The notes under the pieces are model-generated. The model was not told the origin of the DNA, made no database searches, and was given only the letters and a program-made list of their open reading frames with translations. Shown here in pieces: positions 10,269 to 21,126 of a stretch of 64,000 nucleotides of DNA (position 1 is its first letter; each line of letters begins with the position of its first letter). Origin of the DNA: Hyposmocoma kahamanoa (lineage: Eukaryota > Arthropoda > Insecta > Lepidoptera > Cosmopterigidae); contig NW_020653770.1 of assembly GCF_003589595.1 (NCBI RefSeq), positions 1,206,845-1,270,844 of the forward strand, written 5' to 3'. The position numbers were made by a program, and so were the translations under genes.

Positions 10269-11334
10269 AAATGATATAGTTTTGGATTCGATTCCCACCA
10301 AAGGGTCTCGTTCCCATTGAGTACTTTCAAATCACATGATAGATAGAATACGTTTATTGACTTACCACAAGCACAGACAATAATATGAAACAACAAATAG
10401 CTAAAGAAAGAAAGAAGACAAAAAAAAACTCAAAACAAAACATACAAAATAACAAAAAGGTATGAAATCAAATAAATATACACAATAAACGACATATATC
10501 TACAATTAATTAAAAAGCAAGTTGTGAGTGCTGCAGCAAGCCAAACAGACCATAACTCAGTGCAGGTGTTGCCCAAAAGCAACGCACTGATTTTCAGCTA
10601 TCGCCTAGTGGGTAAAGCGAAGTGGTCACACATGGTATCACAGCAAAAAGCAATGTGTAGGACGTGCACATGTAGTTTAGTTTACTAATTGTTCTTACCT
10701 TTAACGTTGAAAGAAAGGAGAAGTTTAATAAAACTTAGAAGGAACCCGGGTTCAGAAGTGGGACGTATAGAATGCCATGATTCTTTCAATTTTTTTTTAT
10801 ACAAGGTCCCACCAAGTAACCGGTGGCGAAATAAATTGATTTATTAAAGCACTTTTAATTTTAAGCCAAGCCAGACGCTTAACCATAAATTTTAGTAAAG
10901 ACGTTATCAGTTAGACACTATGACAAACTTATAGTTAAAAGTTAACTAGAACAAGTTTCGTATGACATTTTAACGAAGTAAAGTTAATTTATGGAGGGCT
11001 TAAATTGGTAGAGAAAAAATAGTGTTGGCTGGAATGTCGTTAGGTGGGCTAAGAATTGTTACTCTTTTTTCATAAGTTAGCAGTAGCACTAAGCTGTGTG
11101 GTTGCCGGTTATGTCTAACATCACTACATCCTGTGAGTGGTGAATATAGAACGAGATTAAGGTTATCTCTAAACACGGATATACTGCTGGACGCATTTGA
11201 GACGAGTTTGAGATTTGAAGAAAGTTCCTATACGGTAGTATCTTTATTTAAATACAAGAAGTTATGTAACACAGCTCGTTTTTGGATTTAAGTGACGCCA
11301 TCTATTAATATTAAAAATTTACTTATGTACACAA
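10269..11334. other. Unassigned, with an A-rich tract and a hairpin
   Basis: 10390-10460 is A-rich and resembles a reversed LINE tail. An imperfect hairpin spans 10559-10589: CAGTGC pairs with GCACTG and GTTGC with GCAAC, with a 4-base bulge. The 102-residue minus ORF at 10088-10396 is partly translation of element A and is not a gene. Confidence 0.4.
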
Positions 11335-11505
11335 CACGTAGAGTATGCAACACGTGGTGCTGTACAGGTGACGGGCAGAGATGTTTTTGTCAGATTGTAG
11401 CTTTTCCTGCAATCGCTAACCTGAATGTAAAGCATGACAATTACATCAAGATATTCCTTTCGTGATGAAGCCTACGTTTACTGCAAATGTAGTAGTGGAG
11501 GAAAT
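11335..11505. repeat. Family M repeat, copy 1
   Basis: Matches 35453-35545 plus 35950-36037 in two blocks: CAGATTGTAGCTTTTCCT then GCATGACAATTACATCAAG. In both places it sits just before the same reversed LINE 3' end, so M may be the upstream part of that LINE copy rather than a separate element. Confidence 0.6.
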
Positions 11506-11507
11506 TG

Positions 11508-11692
11508 AAACTCAAACCCAAATAATCTTTATTTCATTAAGGAAATTACATTTGAAATCGTCACATAGAGTAAACTCTACAACTCATTCGTCAGGCAGAT
11601 TCCCCAAAAACGATTGAGGGGGTATCCTGAGAAGAATGAACAAGAAAATTTAGGGGTTGCTCTTTGTAAACAATTTGTATTATCATTTACAA
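11508..11692 (-). mobile_element. CR1/Jockey-type LINE 3' untranslated end
   Basis: On minus it reads through TTTGTAAAGAGCAACC-like sequence, CTTCTCAGGATACC and a final AAATAAAGATTATTT. The same tail is present at 15645-15765, 36038-36200, 45686-45838 and, in a diverged form, 43552-43690. 5'-truncated, non-coding. Confidence 0.75.
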
Positions 11693-12642
11693 TAATTATT
11701 TCAGAAATATCAAGATATGCAAAATATAAACGGATGACTGCCATGGATTTTTGTCACGGAAGTACGCAGCAGCTGAATAACCGGTAAAGTTCATGTGATT
11801 TTTCAATTTTATTGAATGTGAGGAGGTTTGAACACCGTGATATTCAATTATTTTTGTGAAATTACTTCGCATAATTCGCGGGCTCGCCTATGACAATGAT
11901 ATGTGTCTTTGTCCCAAAATAAGCTTATATTCCGAAAATCTTATCAAATGTGATGATCCAAAACGGGACAATGATGGATCACCTGAGACGTCACTTAATA
12001 TCCTCGAATAATCAAAGTACCCTGATCCGAGACATCAATCAACAAGTCATTAGTGATTCCTGGAAGTGGGGGACGGAAAATATAAAGCTTTAAAGTTTTG
12101 TTAAAAAAACCGTTTTGCAACCAGTTTTTTAACACATTTTAAGTAAATCTCTAATAGTGACAGGCAAGATTGGGGATATCCTTGAAAAGGTCAGATTAAT
12201 AGTACCAAGAATAAATAAACGAGTTTCATGAGGTTGATGCGACTGGAGAAGTTGGAGGTTTGCGAAGCATATATGACTGCCAAGGAGAGAGGAAGCTTCT
12301 TTTTTTGCTGGAAGTCCCAGTCTGTAAGGCTCTAGAGGTGATCTGCATCATTAAGAGTCTATACTACCTTCCTCAGCTCAATCCAATTTTTTTCCATAAA
12401 GAATCGGTTCCATTGCGTGTGTCGAGCGGCATGGGCACGAAATTGAAGCCATTTGATAAATGTATACCGTATAGGTACTACACGTGATCTATTTAGTTCA
12501 GTTGCTATTTTGTATATTGAGTACAGCGGTTTTCTTGTAAAATTTCGAGGTAAGTTTGTGTTATGAACATTTTAAGGAATCGTGTTTAGACGCTTTATAC
12601 TAATCAGTGCATATCCTCAATTTTACGATAATCTGGCTATGA
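11693..12642. other. Unassigned stretch
   Basis: AT-rich with a few open frames near 12240-12490 (75 residues on plus). No recognised motif, and the minus strand reads equally well there, so I leave it uncalled. Confidence 0.4.
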
Positions 12643-13210
12643 TTACTAAGTTTCAAAAAAAGAAAGAGGTTCTTAATTACACTGTTTTTTTTTGTTACGC
12701 GATCCGTGACGTCATCTCGTTCTGAGTCTTTCATGGCTTCGTCTTGCGTTTGGTGGGATCCATGCGGGCAAAGATCGCCGTCTATGCCGACTGCTCCTTT
12801 GACATGCGGCGACGTTATCCATTTCGCGAGCCGTGGTTGTTTGACAGTTGGATCTTACCCGGGGCCACTCATTGAATGCGTATATGAGGTCTTAGCCTAT
12901 GGTGGCGTTAAATCGCGAAGAGTGGAAAAAGGGAAGGGAGGCTTTTGTTCTGCAGTGGGACAGTAATGGCTGAAATATGAAAGGTTACGCGATAACTACA
13001 GGGGTATTAGAGAACCGATTTTGATGATTCTTTTTTTGTTGGAAATAGGATACCTCATTGGTGATCCCATTAAAATTTTAAGAAAATATTCTATCTCTAA
13101 AGAAGTCAAACTATGGGATGAATCCGGTTTCCGGTAACTAATTTCAATAAAACTTGGCAAGTAGATGTAATTGCATGAACTTTTGAGGTCGGTTTTACTA
13201 GTAATCTGTA
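12643..13210 (+). mobile_element. MITE C copy split by a LINE insertion
   Basis: The left part (12643-12703) and right part (12984-13210) join into one C copy: TTCAAAAAAAGAAAGAGG, GTTACGCGATAACT, GAACCGATTTTGATGATTC, TTCAATAAAACTTGGCAA, ending TTTTGAGGTCGG. The break at GTTACGCGAT is duplicated on both sides of the insert. Confidence 0.85.
12704..12983 (+). mobile_element. RTE-type LINE 3' fragment nested in MITE C
   Basis: A 280-bp insert flanked by a 10-bp direct repeat GTTACGCGAT (12694-12703 and 12984-12993). Its 3' end encodes REEWKKGREAFVLQWDSNG then stop, the usual kind of RTE carboxy end, followed by CAGTGGGACAGTAATGGCTG. It is strongly 5'-truncated, and other frames upstream suggest frameshifts. 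Confidence 0.75.
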
Positions 13211-13649
13211 TGGATACTATACTATTTTAGTGAACGGACCAATGCTGTGCATATACAACAATTCCTTTCGACCAACAGCTAACACATTTCTGCAAACACC
13301 AAACTTACGACATGCACACTGCCATATAAGATCAGCGTTTGACCAATAAATATCCTTGTTACCTTATATGTAAGGACCACTTATGTAGTGATAGTTGCTA
13401 TAAAGTGTGTTGGTTTCATTAAGGACTGGACTGGGACAGATTGCGCATACACTTTCGATCTTGAAATATCAGAAGTTGAAAATTGGTACTATATTTTGTC
13501 ACAATTTTGCCATAATGCAAAAGGTAACTTCTAGACAAGCATGTTTAATTTTCGGCTTCACTGAGAATAAAATAATCCAGACAGAGAGAGGCGTTTATTT
13601 TAAAAAAAAAGCAGTTTTTCAAAAATCTATGTCATTACAATATTTTTTT
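13211..13649. other. Unassigned stretch
   Basis: Contains an 87-residue plus ORF (13407-13670) that runs into element A. It shows no recognised domain and is probably incidental. Confidence 0.4.
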
Positions 13650-13866
13650 AAGTCGTGCGTTTGGTGGTAAGCGTGTTTAAATCGTAAAGATCTTGGGGGT
13701 ACTGCCACTGCGCCCGTCACCCTGAGACATAAGTTGACAAGTCCCATGTGTCTGTGATTTCACCAGCACCCTTGCTCATATTACTGCTTGGCGGCAGAAT
13801 TAGGTAAGGTGGCAATACCTCCCTGGGCGAACTCTTTCACAAGGAACTCTCCTGCTACTAACTTCG
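13650..13866 (+). mobile_element. Element A copy reaching the assembly gap
   Basis: Starts at AAGTCGTGCGTTTGGTGGTA, has an internal deletion before AAATCGTAAAGATC, and ends CTCTCCTGCTACTAAC just before the N run. Confidence 0.88.
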
Positions 13867-13966
13867 NNNNNNNNNNNNNNNNNNNNNNNNNNNNNNNNNN
13901 NNNNNNNNNNNNNNNNNNNNNNNNNNNNNNNNNNNNNNNNNNNNNNNNNNNNNNNNNNNNNNNNNN
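13867..13966. other. Assembly gap, 100 N
   Basis: Exactly 100 N, a common placeholder length, flanked by the end of element A and the start of MITE C. The true length is unknown. The 77-residue ORF across it is an artefact. Confidence 0.98.
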
Positions 13967-14401
13967 TAACCGACTTCAAAAAAAGGAGGAGATTCTCAAT
14001 TCGACTGCATGTTTTTTTTAATATGTATGTTACGCGATAACTCCGGTATTTGTGAACCGATTTTCATGATTCTGTTTTGTTGGAAATAGGGTACCTTAGC
14101 AGTGGTCCCATTTCATTTTGAAGAAAATCATCCACCTCTAAGGGTGGCTGATCACGCATGAACATTCATTTTTGTAAATAGCGCCTAAATTTTACTTAAG
14201 GAGCAATTATTTTAATGGTTAGTTTTGCTATTCTCCAATTCAAGGCGTTTCTCGCTCTCAATATACTTTGAGTATTGAGAACCGATTTTTATTATCTCCT
14301 GTGTCAAGTCCTGTATAGTGGCGAACTAGGGGATATTTCAATAAAACTTGGCAAATAGACGTAATTGCACGTACTTTTGAGGTCGGTTTTTTTAGTACTC
14401 T
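13967..14401 (+). mobile_element. MITE C copy with diverged centre
   Basis: 5' part TAACCGACTTCAAAAAAAGG to CCACCTCTAAGGGTGGC (13967-14146). 3' part from GAGAACCGATTTTTATTATC to TTTTGAGGTCGGTTTTTT (14275-14401). The 14150-14275 section does not match other copies. The left end touches the gap. Confidence 0.8.
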
Positions 14402-14431
14402 GTACTGAGATTATATCATAACAACGAGTTT

Positions 14432-14615
14432 CAGAACCACTCAGAACTTTAAATCGCAAAGATCTGAGAGGCACTGCTACGCCCGTCACTCTGAGACATA
14501 AGTTGACAAGTCCCATGTACCTGTAATTTCACCCTTACCTTTCAAAACGGCAGAATTAGGTAAGGTGGCAGTATTACACTGTACGAGCTCTTTCTTCGCT
14601 AAAGGTGCAGAGTTA
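14432..14615 (+). mobile_element. Element A, 3' two-thirds
   Basis: Begins at CACTCAGAACTTTAAATCGC and runs to GAGCTCTTTCTTCGC. The 5' end is missing, and the GTACCTGTAATTTCACCC part is shortened. Confidence 0.85.
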
Positions 14616-14879
14616 TTGAAGTTTTTTGTTTGTGTTTACTCTCTTTATTTTTCCTGTAAGATTATTGTTTTGATAATATACATTCGGTGGGGCCGTATGC
14701 ATTACTGGATACATTATGCATTCATAGAGGAAAGCACAAATAAAAAAAAACTTCTTTAAGAGCTTCTAAAGGCATTCTGAACTCGATCATAATTCATGGA
14801 TCCCGCTTTCCGTCGCTAACGCTGCATTTGGTGAACGGTAATGAGATGACATAATATTTTTATAATTATTAAAACAAAG

Positions 14880-15112
14880 ATCGAACACTCAGAAAAAATT
14901 CGTTCGATCCGGCCAGATTTGAACCGACGTCTTCTAGCATACCGTGCCAGACGCTATACCAACTAAGCCACGGAACGAACCAGCGGACCTCACGAATTTT
15001 TTCTATAATGCTTGCGTCGTATCTTTGTATTTGGTTTTTCAACGACTTTTTAGCCGTAGTTTTTATAAGTGATCGATCTTTTTATTAATAATTAAAACAT
15101 ACTAGTGGAGTA
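14880..15112 (-). mobile_element. SINE D (tRNA-like), best copy
   Basis: On minus, a tRNA-like module has box A TGGCTTAGTTGGTATAGCG and box B GGTTCAAATC about 40 bases later, then a non-tRNA tail with GAATTTTTTCTGAGTGTTCG. A 5' extension beginning GTACTCCACTAGTATG lies before the module, as in the copy at 1480-1770. No intact cloverleaf stems, so not a functional tRNA gene. Confidence 0.7.
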
Positions 15113-15364
15113 CTATCACATAAAAATAATTGAATATTAATTCAATAAAAATTTAACGATATTTTTAGTTTTGATTTCAAAATTATCTGGCGAAAAAAGA
15201 TATTGCAAGGACAAAGACAGGTCATATAAAGGTAAATAAAAAACAATGCAGAAATGTTTATCTCTGTGTATCATACTATTACATCGTTTGGTCATCTCGA
15301 CCAGTGTTCACTAATAATAATTTCCGTGGCATTTTTTATTATTAAATAACATTCCTGGTTAAGG
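15113..15364. other. AT-rich, nothing recognised
   Basis: No open frame or repeat match. Confidence 0.4.
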
Positions 15365-15640
15365 AGCTTTGGGCATATAGAGCGGATGGATGTAAGAAGA
15401 ATTACCAAACAGATATATGATGCGAATGTGGATGGAAGGGTTTTAAGAGAACGCCCAGAAACATTGACCAGATCAGTGGTGGCCTCAAAAAAGCTGGGAT
15501 CCGAAGTGACAAGAATAAAAGAAGTTGTATGGATGGGGTAGGTAGTTAATGTATGTGAGGTTCGAAAGTTGTAACAGGATAGAGTAAGGTGGCGTTCCGT
15601 GGTCTCTGCTTACATCTCCTGTGGGACTTTGTTGAATGTT
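15365..15640 (+). mobile_element. LINE reverse transcriptase C-terminal fragment
   Basis: Reads FGHIERMDVRRITKQIYDAN, then after a one-base frameshift DQISGGLKKAGIRSDKNKR, and later DRVRWRSVVSAY. This order (W/FGHIERM, then DRxxWRSVV) is the usual carboxy end of RTE-like insect LINE polyproteins. It is broken by stops and frameshifts. Confidence 0.8.
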
Positions 15641-15644
15641 TATT

Positions 15645-15765
15645 TACAAATAGCAACTTCAAGAATTTCTTACTCTCAGGGGAATGTGATTTAGAGTTTA
15701 ATCTGACGATTTAAAGTGTAATTTACTTACCTATGAAATTAAGATTATTGGAGTTTTGAGTTCAG
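15645..15765 (+). mobile_element. LINE 3' end following the fragment above
   Basis: TTTATTTACAAATAGCAACT, CTCTCAGGGGAATGTG, TTACTTACCTATGAAATTAAG: the same tail as 45686-45838. It may be the 3' UTR of the preceding fragment or a separate insertion. Confidence 0.7.
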
Positions 15766-16544
15766 TTCGTAAGTAGAGTTTATCCAGGAAATGTAAATGT
15801 ATACAAAGTTGTTATATTTTTTTGTATGAATACCGTCAGTTTTTAAACTCATCTGTTTAATTTCACGGTAATCCATTATGAGACCATTAACACAGGCGTT
15901 GAAACTTCTCTGTTTTTTTGTATCAAGTTTGTACCAAACCAGTTATTTTTTAATAAGGATGTGTAAGTATCGTAACGTTATATTATCACCAATTCGTATA
16001 CATCGAACAGGGCTCTAAGGAGAGGTCGCTATATGTTTAATAGCAAGCAAATAATAATTAGGAAATTATAATGCACATTGAAGGTATTGGAATCCAACAC
16101 CTCCTATATAAAAAACGAATGTTGTGAGAAACGTTCAGGTGCAGACTGAAGAATCTTTTATTGGAAAAGTCCCTTTATTCAGCAACAGAGTACACTCAAA
16201 GTACTTAATAAATAATCAAATTATTATATTTATCAATGAATTTGACATTCACCGTATTATTATATTGTAATATGAATTTATTAGTTATTAAGAATCCATA
16301 TTGACATTTTCTGTATACACTTGACATTGTTAGTTTAATTCAATTATGTTGATTTTGTATATGTACAGTACTGTATACTTATGACTCACTGTTATATAAT
16401 TATTTGTTCATTATTTTGTAAACTGACGCTCACTTTTCGAAGAGTAGTATAAAATAACATGTAATTGTATCTGCATGAAATTTGTAATGTTGAGAGAACT
16501 AAACTAAACTATCTAACTAATATATCCTTACAATAATAATAAAT
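15766..16544. other. AT-rich, nothing recognised
   Basis: No long frames, palindromes or window repeats. Confidence 0.4.
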
Positions 16545-16690
16545 TATGACTTTTTTTTTAAAGTTACCTCAAAAGTTTGCTTATAGGCTTTTTATTGGAA
16601 GTACACCAATTTGCCAAGTTTTATTGAAATACGTTAAAGGAAAGTGCACAAATCCAGAATCATTCACTAAGGATTCAAATTGTCGACTCT
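16545..16690 (-). mobile_element. MITE C, 3' half, decayed
   Basis: Minus orientation: CTACCTCAAAAG-like end, CCAATTTGCCAAGTTTTATT, then GGAAAGTGCACAAATCC. The rest of the element is unrecognisable. Confidence 0.65.
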
Positions 16691-16934
16691 CAATTGACAA
16701 GTATCTCTTCTCCCACTGGATTACTACTTCTCCATTCTCGAGTTCAGGACCAGGGTAATTGATATGATCATCTGCCACATTTATATTGCAGTATAAACTT
16801 TTTGACATTATTTTATAATTAAACACGGCTATGTATCAAATTAATATATATTACTCGACTAATTGACTTAAAACTTAAAATATATCATTGAACACAGACC
16901 AAATATAAAAGTGCTAAAACCAGTTAAACCTGCG

Positions 16935-17065
16935 CGGTTTTGGTAAGCGGACATCCCAAAATGGAAGTGCAAGGTTCGAGTCGCGGGTACAAATGCCAGT
17001 GACATGTGACGACAACGAGGTATGACTTGGACAATTACCTTGTGGGAAAAGATTGCCCTAAGATT
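16935..17065 (+). mobile_element. tRNA-like SINE remnant
   Basis: GCGCGGTTTTGGTAAGCGG followed about 30 bases later by box B GGTTCGAGTCGCGGG. It is a single copy with unclear ends. Box A is weak. Confidence 0.35.
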
Positions 17066-17149
17066 TGAAAGGACTCAATTTTGAATTGTCTTCGTCAGCT
17101 TCACCATGACAATAACAGCTCCCGATTATTAGTTATTGTGGTTTCTTTG

Positions 17150-17335
17150 TGATAACAAATGACGGGACGAACAAGTCGTGCACCTGGTGATAAGCGACAC
17201 GGCCGTCCATAAGAGATCGTAAAGATCTTAGGGGGCCTAGCCACCGCGCCCGTCACCCTGTGACATAAGTTGACAAGTCCCATGTGTCTGTAATTTTACC
17301 AGCATTCTTACTTACTGCTTGGTGGCAGAAATATA
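17150..17335 (+). mobile_element. Element A copy, internally deleted
   Basis: Starts AAATGACGGGACGAACAAG and ends TGCTTGGTGGCAGAAATA, with short deletions near CCATAAGAGATCG and before the final TACTGCTTGG block. Confidence 0.88.
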
Positions 17336-17475
17336 ATAAGAAAAAGAAGAAGTCGCTTATGACGACACCACAGGAAGAAACGGAGTCGTTCCATGAGATC
17401 TGGGTTCACACAACAAAATTACCACTTTATATGTTGGTCACATTTGCAAGTAATTGAGAGATAATGTGACACATT

Positions 17476-17697
17476 GGTTATCTATGAGTAGTCCGAAATG
17501 ACATTTTCCAGAAATAACGTTTGATCGAATTTTCATAACATCGAAAGTAATTATTAGAGGAAAATGTTCTTTCTTTTAAACCTAACCGAACCTAATCGTG
17601 AAAGAACAACGGTTTCGTTATAATTCGGTTTTCGGTGTAATGAAAATTCGAACTAACTTTATTTCGGAAAAGAAATCGAGTTTGTGATAGGTTACCG
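17476..17697. mobile_element. Family F palindromic MITE, copy 1
   Basis: Left end GGTTATCTATGAGTAGTCCG and right end GTGATAGGTTACC are imperfect inverted repeats extending about 55 bases (GAATTTTCAT versus ATGAAAATTC inside). The centre CCTAACCGAACCTAATCGTG is shared with the copies at 32790 and 34688. Confidence 0.8.
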
Positions 17698-17819
17698 ACA
17701 CCATTGCTTTTCCTTTGACGTCAACGCGTGCTTAACTTCAGGGCTGTTAGGATTCGGTTTTCTACAGAACGTATATTGGTGAGTGTGCCCATGAGCTCAT
17801 TCTACCGCCTTCTTTCACC

Positions 17820-18040
17820 ATGGGACATCCAGACGTACGATGATCCCATCGATATCATGCTTCATCGATATTCCCTTCAGGCGTAGTAAGTGGTTTTCAT
17901 CCCTTTATATTAAGCGCAGAGTCCAAGAATGAAGTTTCCCGCCTGCAACTGTGTTTTCGAGCACGTATAGATACGGGTATCTTTAAAGTGCGACTGAATA
18001 GGCATCTGACTAGCTCGTTCCATCATAGAACTTGTTTTTG
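17820..18040 (+). mobile_element. CR1/Jockey-type LINE C-terminal remnant
   Basis: SFPPATVFSSTYRYGYL followed by a damaged frame matches the shape of the better piece at 48838-48990 (SFLPADLFPERYSLGVF). Stops and frameshifts show it is dead. Confidence 0.6.
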
Positions 18041-18103
18041 CTCAATGACGAAAGAAAAGGAAACAATGACGAAACCAATGTGATAAGGTTGCCTAACGAA
18101 AGC

Positions 18104-18330
18104 CAGCAGCAGTAGAACACCTTGTGAAAGAGGTCGTCCAGGGAAGTACTGCCACCTTACCTATTTCTGCCGCTAAGCAGTATTGTCAGCATGACTGTGT
18201 TCCACCTTTGGAAGGGGAAGGGTGCTGATGAAATTACAGGCACATGGGAGTTGTCAACCTGTCTCAGGGTTGGGCGCAGTGGCAGTGCCCATCAGATCTT
18301 TGCGATTTAAAGATCTGAGTGGCAAGTGGA
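18104..18330 (-). mobile_element. Element A copy
   Basis: Minus orientation from AGCAGTAGAACACCTTGTG to TTTAAAGATCTGAGTGGC. It lacks the 30-40 base GACGGGACGAACAAG end. Confidence 0.9.
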
Positions 18331-18419
18331 AGTTTGTGGCACCAATCGGTGTAAATTTTCTTCGACGAAATCTATTACAAAGAGCTTTGTTGCCACCAAG
18401 ACTTGCCGTCTAATCAAAT

Positions 18420-18760
18420 CAAATTAATTTATGGACTTTATCCATATCATGTTACTTACAGAAAATTTATAGCCTATGTTAGTAAAATAGATTGTCAGAG
18501 AAGAGAATAAAATTACATTAGGTTATGCACCAAGTCTCTGGAACCCATATGAGCGCGCAGTTTCAGTGATACTCCCAGACCAACCAGCATGTGGCTGCCG
18601 GAACTGTCCCGCATACGCCGCAGTTCTTTTACATATTTATCGCATTGAAGTTATCAGTATGCGCCTCCGCGAACATACCTGATGCACTGCAAAAGCGAGG
18701 CAGTCCCAACAGCATCCTAAAACCATTATTGCATTGGACACGCAGGGCGAGACGATAGAA
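18420..18760 (+). repeat. Family N repeat, copy 1
   Basis: The block GATGCACTGCAAAAGCGAGG plus CAGTCCCAACAGCATCCT matches 36905-36985. The preceding 240 bases are not seen elsewhere in the window. Class unknown. Confidence 0.45.
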
Positions 18761-18837
18761 GAATGTAATTTGTGAACTATACTGCATTTATAAAGTTCAA
18801 AATTGTCGATTTATGTTAATAATTACCATTGAGGTCA

Positions 18838-19097
18838 CTGTCCTCTATTGTGGAAGCCTTGGAGGACGAAAAGGACAACACTGCATTTAAAAGGCGTTGA
18901 CTGCGACAAAGTTCTTATAGTCCCTTTGTGTATTTTAAAATGGATTTGTGGTAATACTTTTTGGAGATTTTTTCCAGGATTCACATTTATATCTGATTGC
19001 AAAACAAGACAGTGGTCAAAAAAAGGTGCAACATATTTATTTTCAAAATCACGGTCTACCACATCTGCTTCCAATAATTATAAATATTTAAAAAAAT
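18838..19097. other. Unassigned region open on both strands
   Basis: A plus-strand frame starting at 18848 and a minus-strand frame of 79 residues (19074-18835, containing DHCLVLQSDINVNPGKNL) cover the same bases. The minus reading looks slightly more protein-like. No domain is recognised. The last third of the plus ORF is MITE C sequence. Confidence 0.25.
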
Positions 19098-19210
19098 TAG
19101 GGGCTCAAAAGTTAGTAGAATTACGTCTATTTGCCAAGTTTTATCAGCCGACTTCAAAAAAGGAGCGGGTTTTCAATTCGACTGTATTATTTTTTTGTGT
19201 ATTGTAACGT
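19098..19210. mobile_element. Two MITE C ends joined head to head
   Basis: 19100-19143 is the reversed 3' end (CTCAAAAG ... TTTGCCAAGTTTTA). 19144-19205 is the forward 5' end (CCGACTTCAAAAAAGGAG). The interior is missing, so this is a rearranged or solo-ends copy. Confidence 0.65.
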
Positions 19211-19588
19211 TGTAAATTAATAATTATCTTATTTGATTTATTTATTGTCACAAAATTTCTGGAAGAGACTGTCAACCCGTCACAATCTGTAGCAATATAG
19301 CCTTTCTCAATTCCTCTTTATCAGATGTATTTTCGTCCACATTGGACGTCATGACGCAAAACATAATGATAGTGTCTGGTATGATAATCACTTACTTACT
19401 ATCAACGGTCTTTAGTACTTATAGTTCGAAACGTAATTGATCTCAGTAAGATTGTAGCGGTCAAGGCAAACCGCTGCGCATGATTGCTTGTTTTGCTGAC
19501 TGGACAATTTCATTGGTCACTAATGAACTTGTGAGAACTGTGTTTTTTTTTTAAACCACGACGTAAAATGAACTTTTGTAGCCTACTT
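19211..19588. other. Nothing recognised
   Basis: AT-rich, short frames only. Confidence 0.4.
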
Positions 19589-19714
19589 TTTTATGGTAGC
19601 AAGTGATAGGACCAATAAGACGTGCGACTCGTGTTAGATTCAAAGCTTTAAATTGCAAAGATGTGCGGGACACTGCCACTCCGCCTGTCACACTTAGATA
19701 TAAGTGGACAAGTC
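19589..19714 (+). mobile_element. Element A, 5' part, old
   Basis: TATGGTAGCAAGTGATAGGA through TTTAAATTGCAAAGATGTG to AAGTGGACAAGTC. Many substitutions, and it lacks the 3' half. Confidence 0.8.
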
Positions 19715-19942
19715 AAGAGTTAAGACAAGAAGTTTTGTGAGAGCTTGGATGTCTGTCTTCTGTATTTTACTAATTATTGTCCATTTACAAATTTCACAAA
19801 GCCTTGGCAATATGTCAAGGCACTGTAATGCTTTGTAATTGCACGCAATAAAAAAATAAATATACGTCTCAACAAATTAATATAATTACTTGATATAATT
19901 TTCTTTGAACTTTCAATTTATGTAATTGTAACTTTTCATTGA

Positions 19943-20345
19943 AAAAAAAAACCTACCTCAAAAGTTATCGGCTTTTTTCGATTTCCATGGGATTCCCTCA
20001 TCTGATTCTGACTTCTTGGTGACTATGGGACTGTTACGGACTCCTTTGTACATTTTACATTTTATTTTCTGGTTGTCGTTTGTTGATTACATGTATTGTG
20101 TCAAGTAAAAAGTCGTCTTTTGTTTGCGAAAAATAATTAGTAATTTGCGATAGCCGAAACGAACCCAGAACAGCATCAAAGACCACCTCGAGAATATCCC
20201 TTTTAAACAAAAGAAAAATGTTGAAAATAGGTTCGCAATTGATGGAGAAATTGGTGAATACACGCACATTCCTGTAAAATTTGAGGATTTCCTTTGATTT
20301 TCATGGGATCCCTCATAGATACTGCCTTGGTGACAATCATAGATA
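19943..20345 (-). mobile_element. C2 elements (MITE C relative), two or three fragments
   Basis: Blocks CTACCTCAAAAGTTATCGG and ATTTCCATGGGATTCCCTC (19950-20005), then AATTGATGGAGAAATTGGTG (20235-20255) and TTTTCATGGGATCCCTCA (20297-20315). C2 shares its ends with C but has a different interior. Confidence 0.65.
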
Positions 20346-20692
20346 TAGAAAAAAGATATGTAATGACGCTACGTAAGATCGGGTACCGATGTCGCCACTT
20401 TTTAGCTTGTGTGCAATTCAAACTTTACGCTCTATTATCTACTACCATTACTTAAACATTTTGATTAGGCAGGGCATAAACGTGAAAACGACGTAACACA
20501 GTTTTAAAATTTAACAAAATTAAACTTACAGTCACTTGAGTAAGAGTTATATTACAATATTTCAGTATTTTTTTCATCCTGGTTCAGCCTTTCAACATCA
20601 GGTGGCGTTTTAGTAAAAATGCTACTAGTATATAATAGCTAACTATTACACGTTAGATGGCGCTGAAACTCATTTTTCGTTATACTAAGAAC

Positions 20693-21126
20693 TCACGGAG
20701 CGGTTTTCGCCCGCGTCTGCCGCGGGACCGCGGCATCAGTAGAACGTAATAGTTAAGTATGTAAAATTAGTAGCACATTTCATGGCGCGTTTTACGCCTG
20801 TAATGGTGACGGTTGCTCGCGGTTGCCGCGGCGGGGTACTAGTAGAAGCGCAGGACGCGATCGCCTGCGCGCTGGGTGGTCGTCGTCGCCCGCGGACTTT
20901 GGCGGTCGGTTCAGGCGCAATGTGTTTCAGGCGCACGCGGGGTGAGTTGTCTATTAACCGCGCGACTTGCGATTAACTCCCACTAACTTCGCGGTCCTCA
21001 ATCGCAACGGTTTCGTACCCGCAACCGCGGCGGCTACGTGCCCGCACAAACTTGCAGGGTCGTGAATATTGAAATAAAACCGCTGTCTACCAGCACCAGC
21101 GGGCGCGGATGGAAACCGCTCCGTGA
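20693..21126. mobile_element. GC-rich foldback element
   Basis: Ends TCACGGAGCGGTTTT (20693) and AAACCGCTCCGTGA (21113-21126) are inverted repeats. Inside, GGTTGCCGCGGCGGG and CCCGCAACCGCGGCGG form a second inverted pair. The 434-bp unit is far richer in G+C and CpG than either flank. No clear target duplication. An alternative reading is a CpG-rich promoter or first exon, but the inverted ends favour a transposable element. Confidence 0.6.

Noticed and set aside
10088..10396. 102-residue minus ORF
   Set aside because: About half of it translates reversed element A and the rest is A/T-biased flank.
18848..19207. 119-residue plus ORF as a gene
   Set aside because: Its last third is the joined ends of MITE C and the opposite strand reads at least as well.
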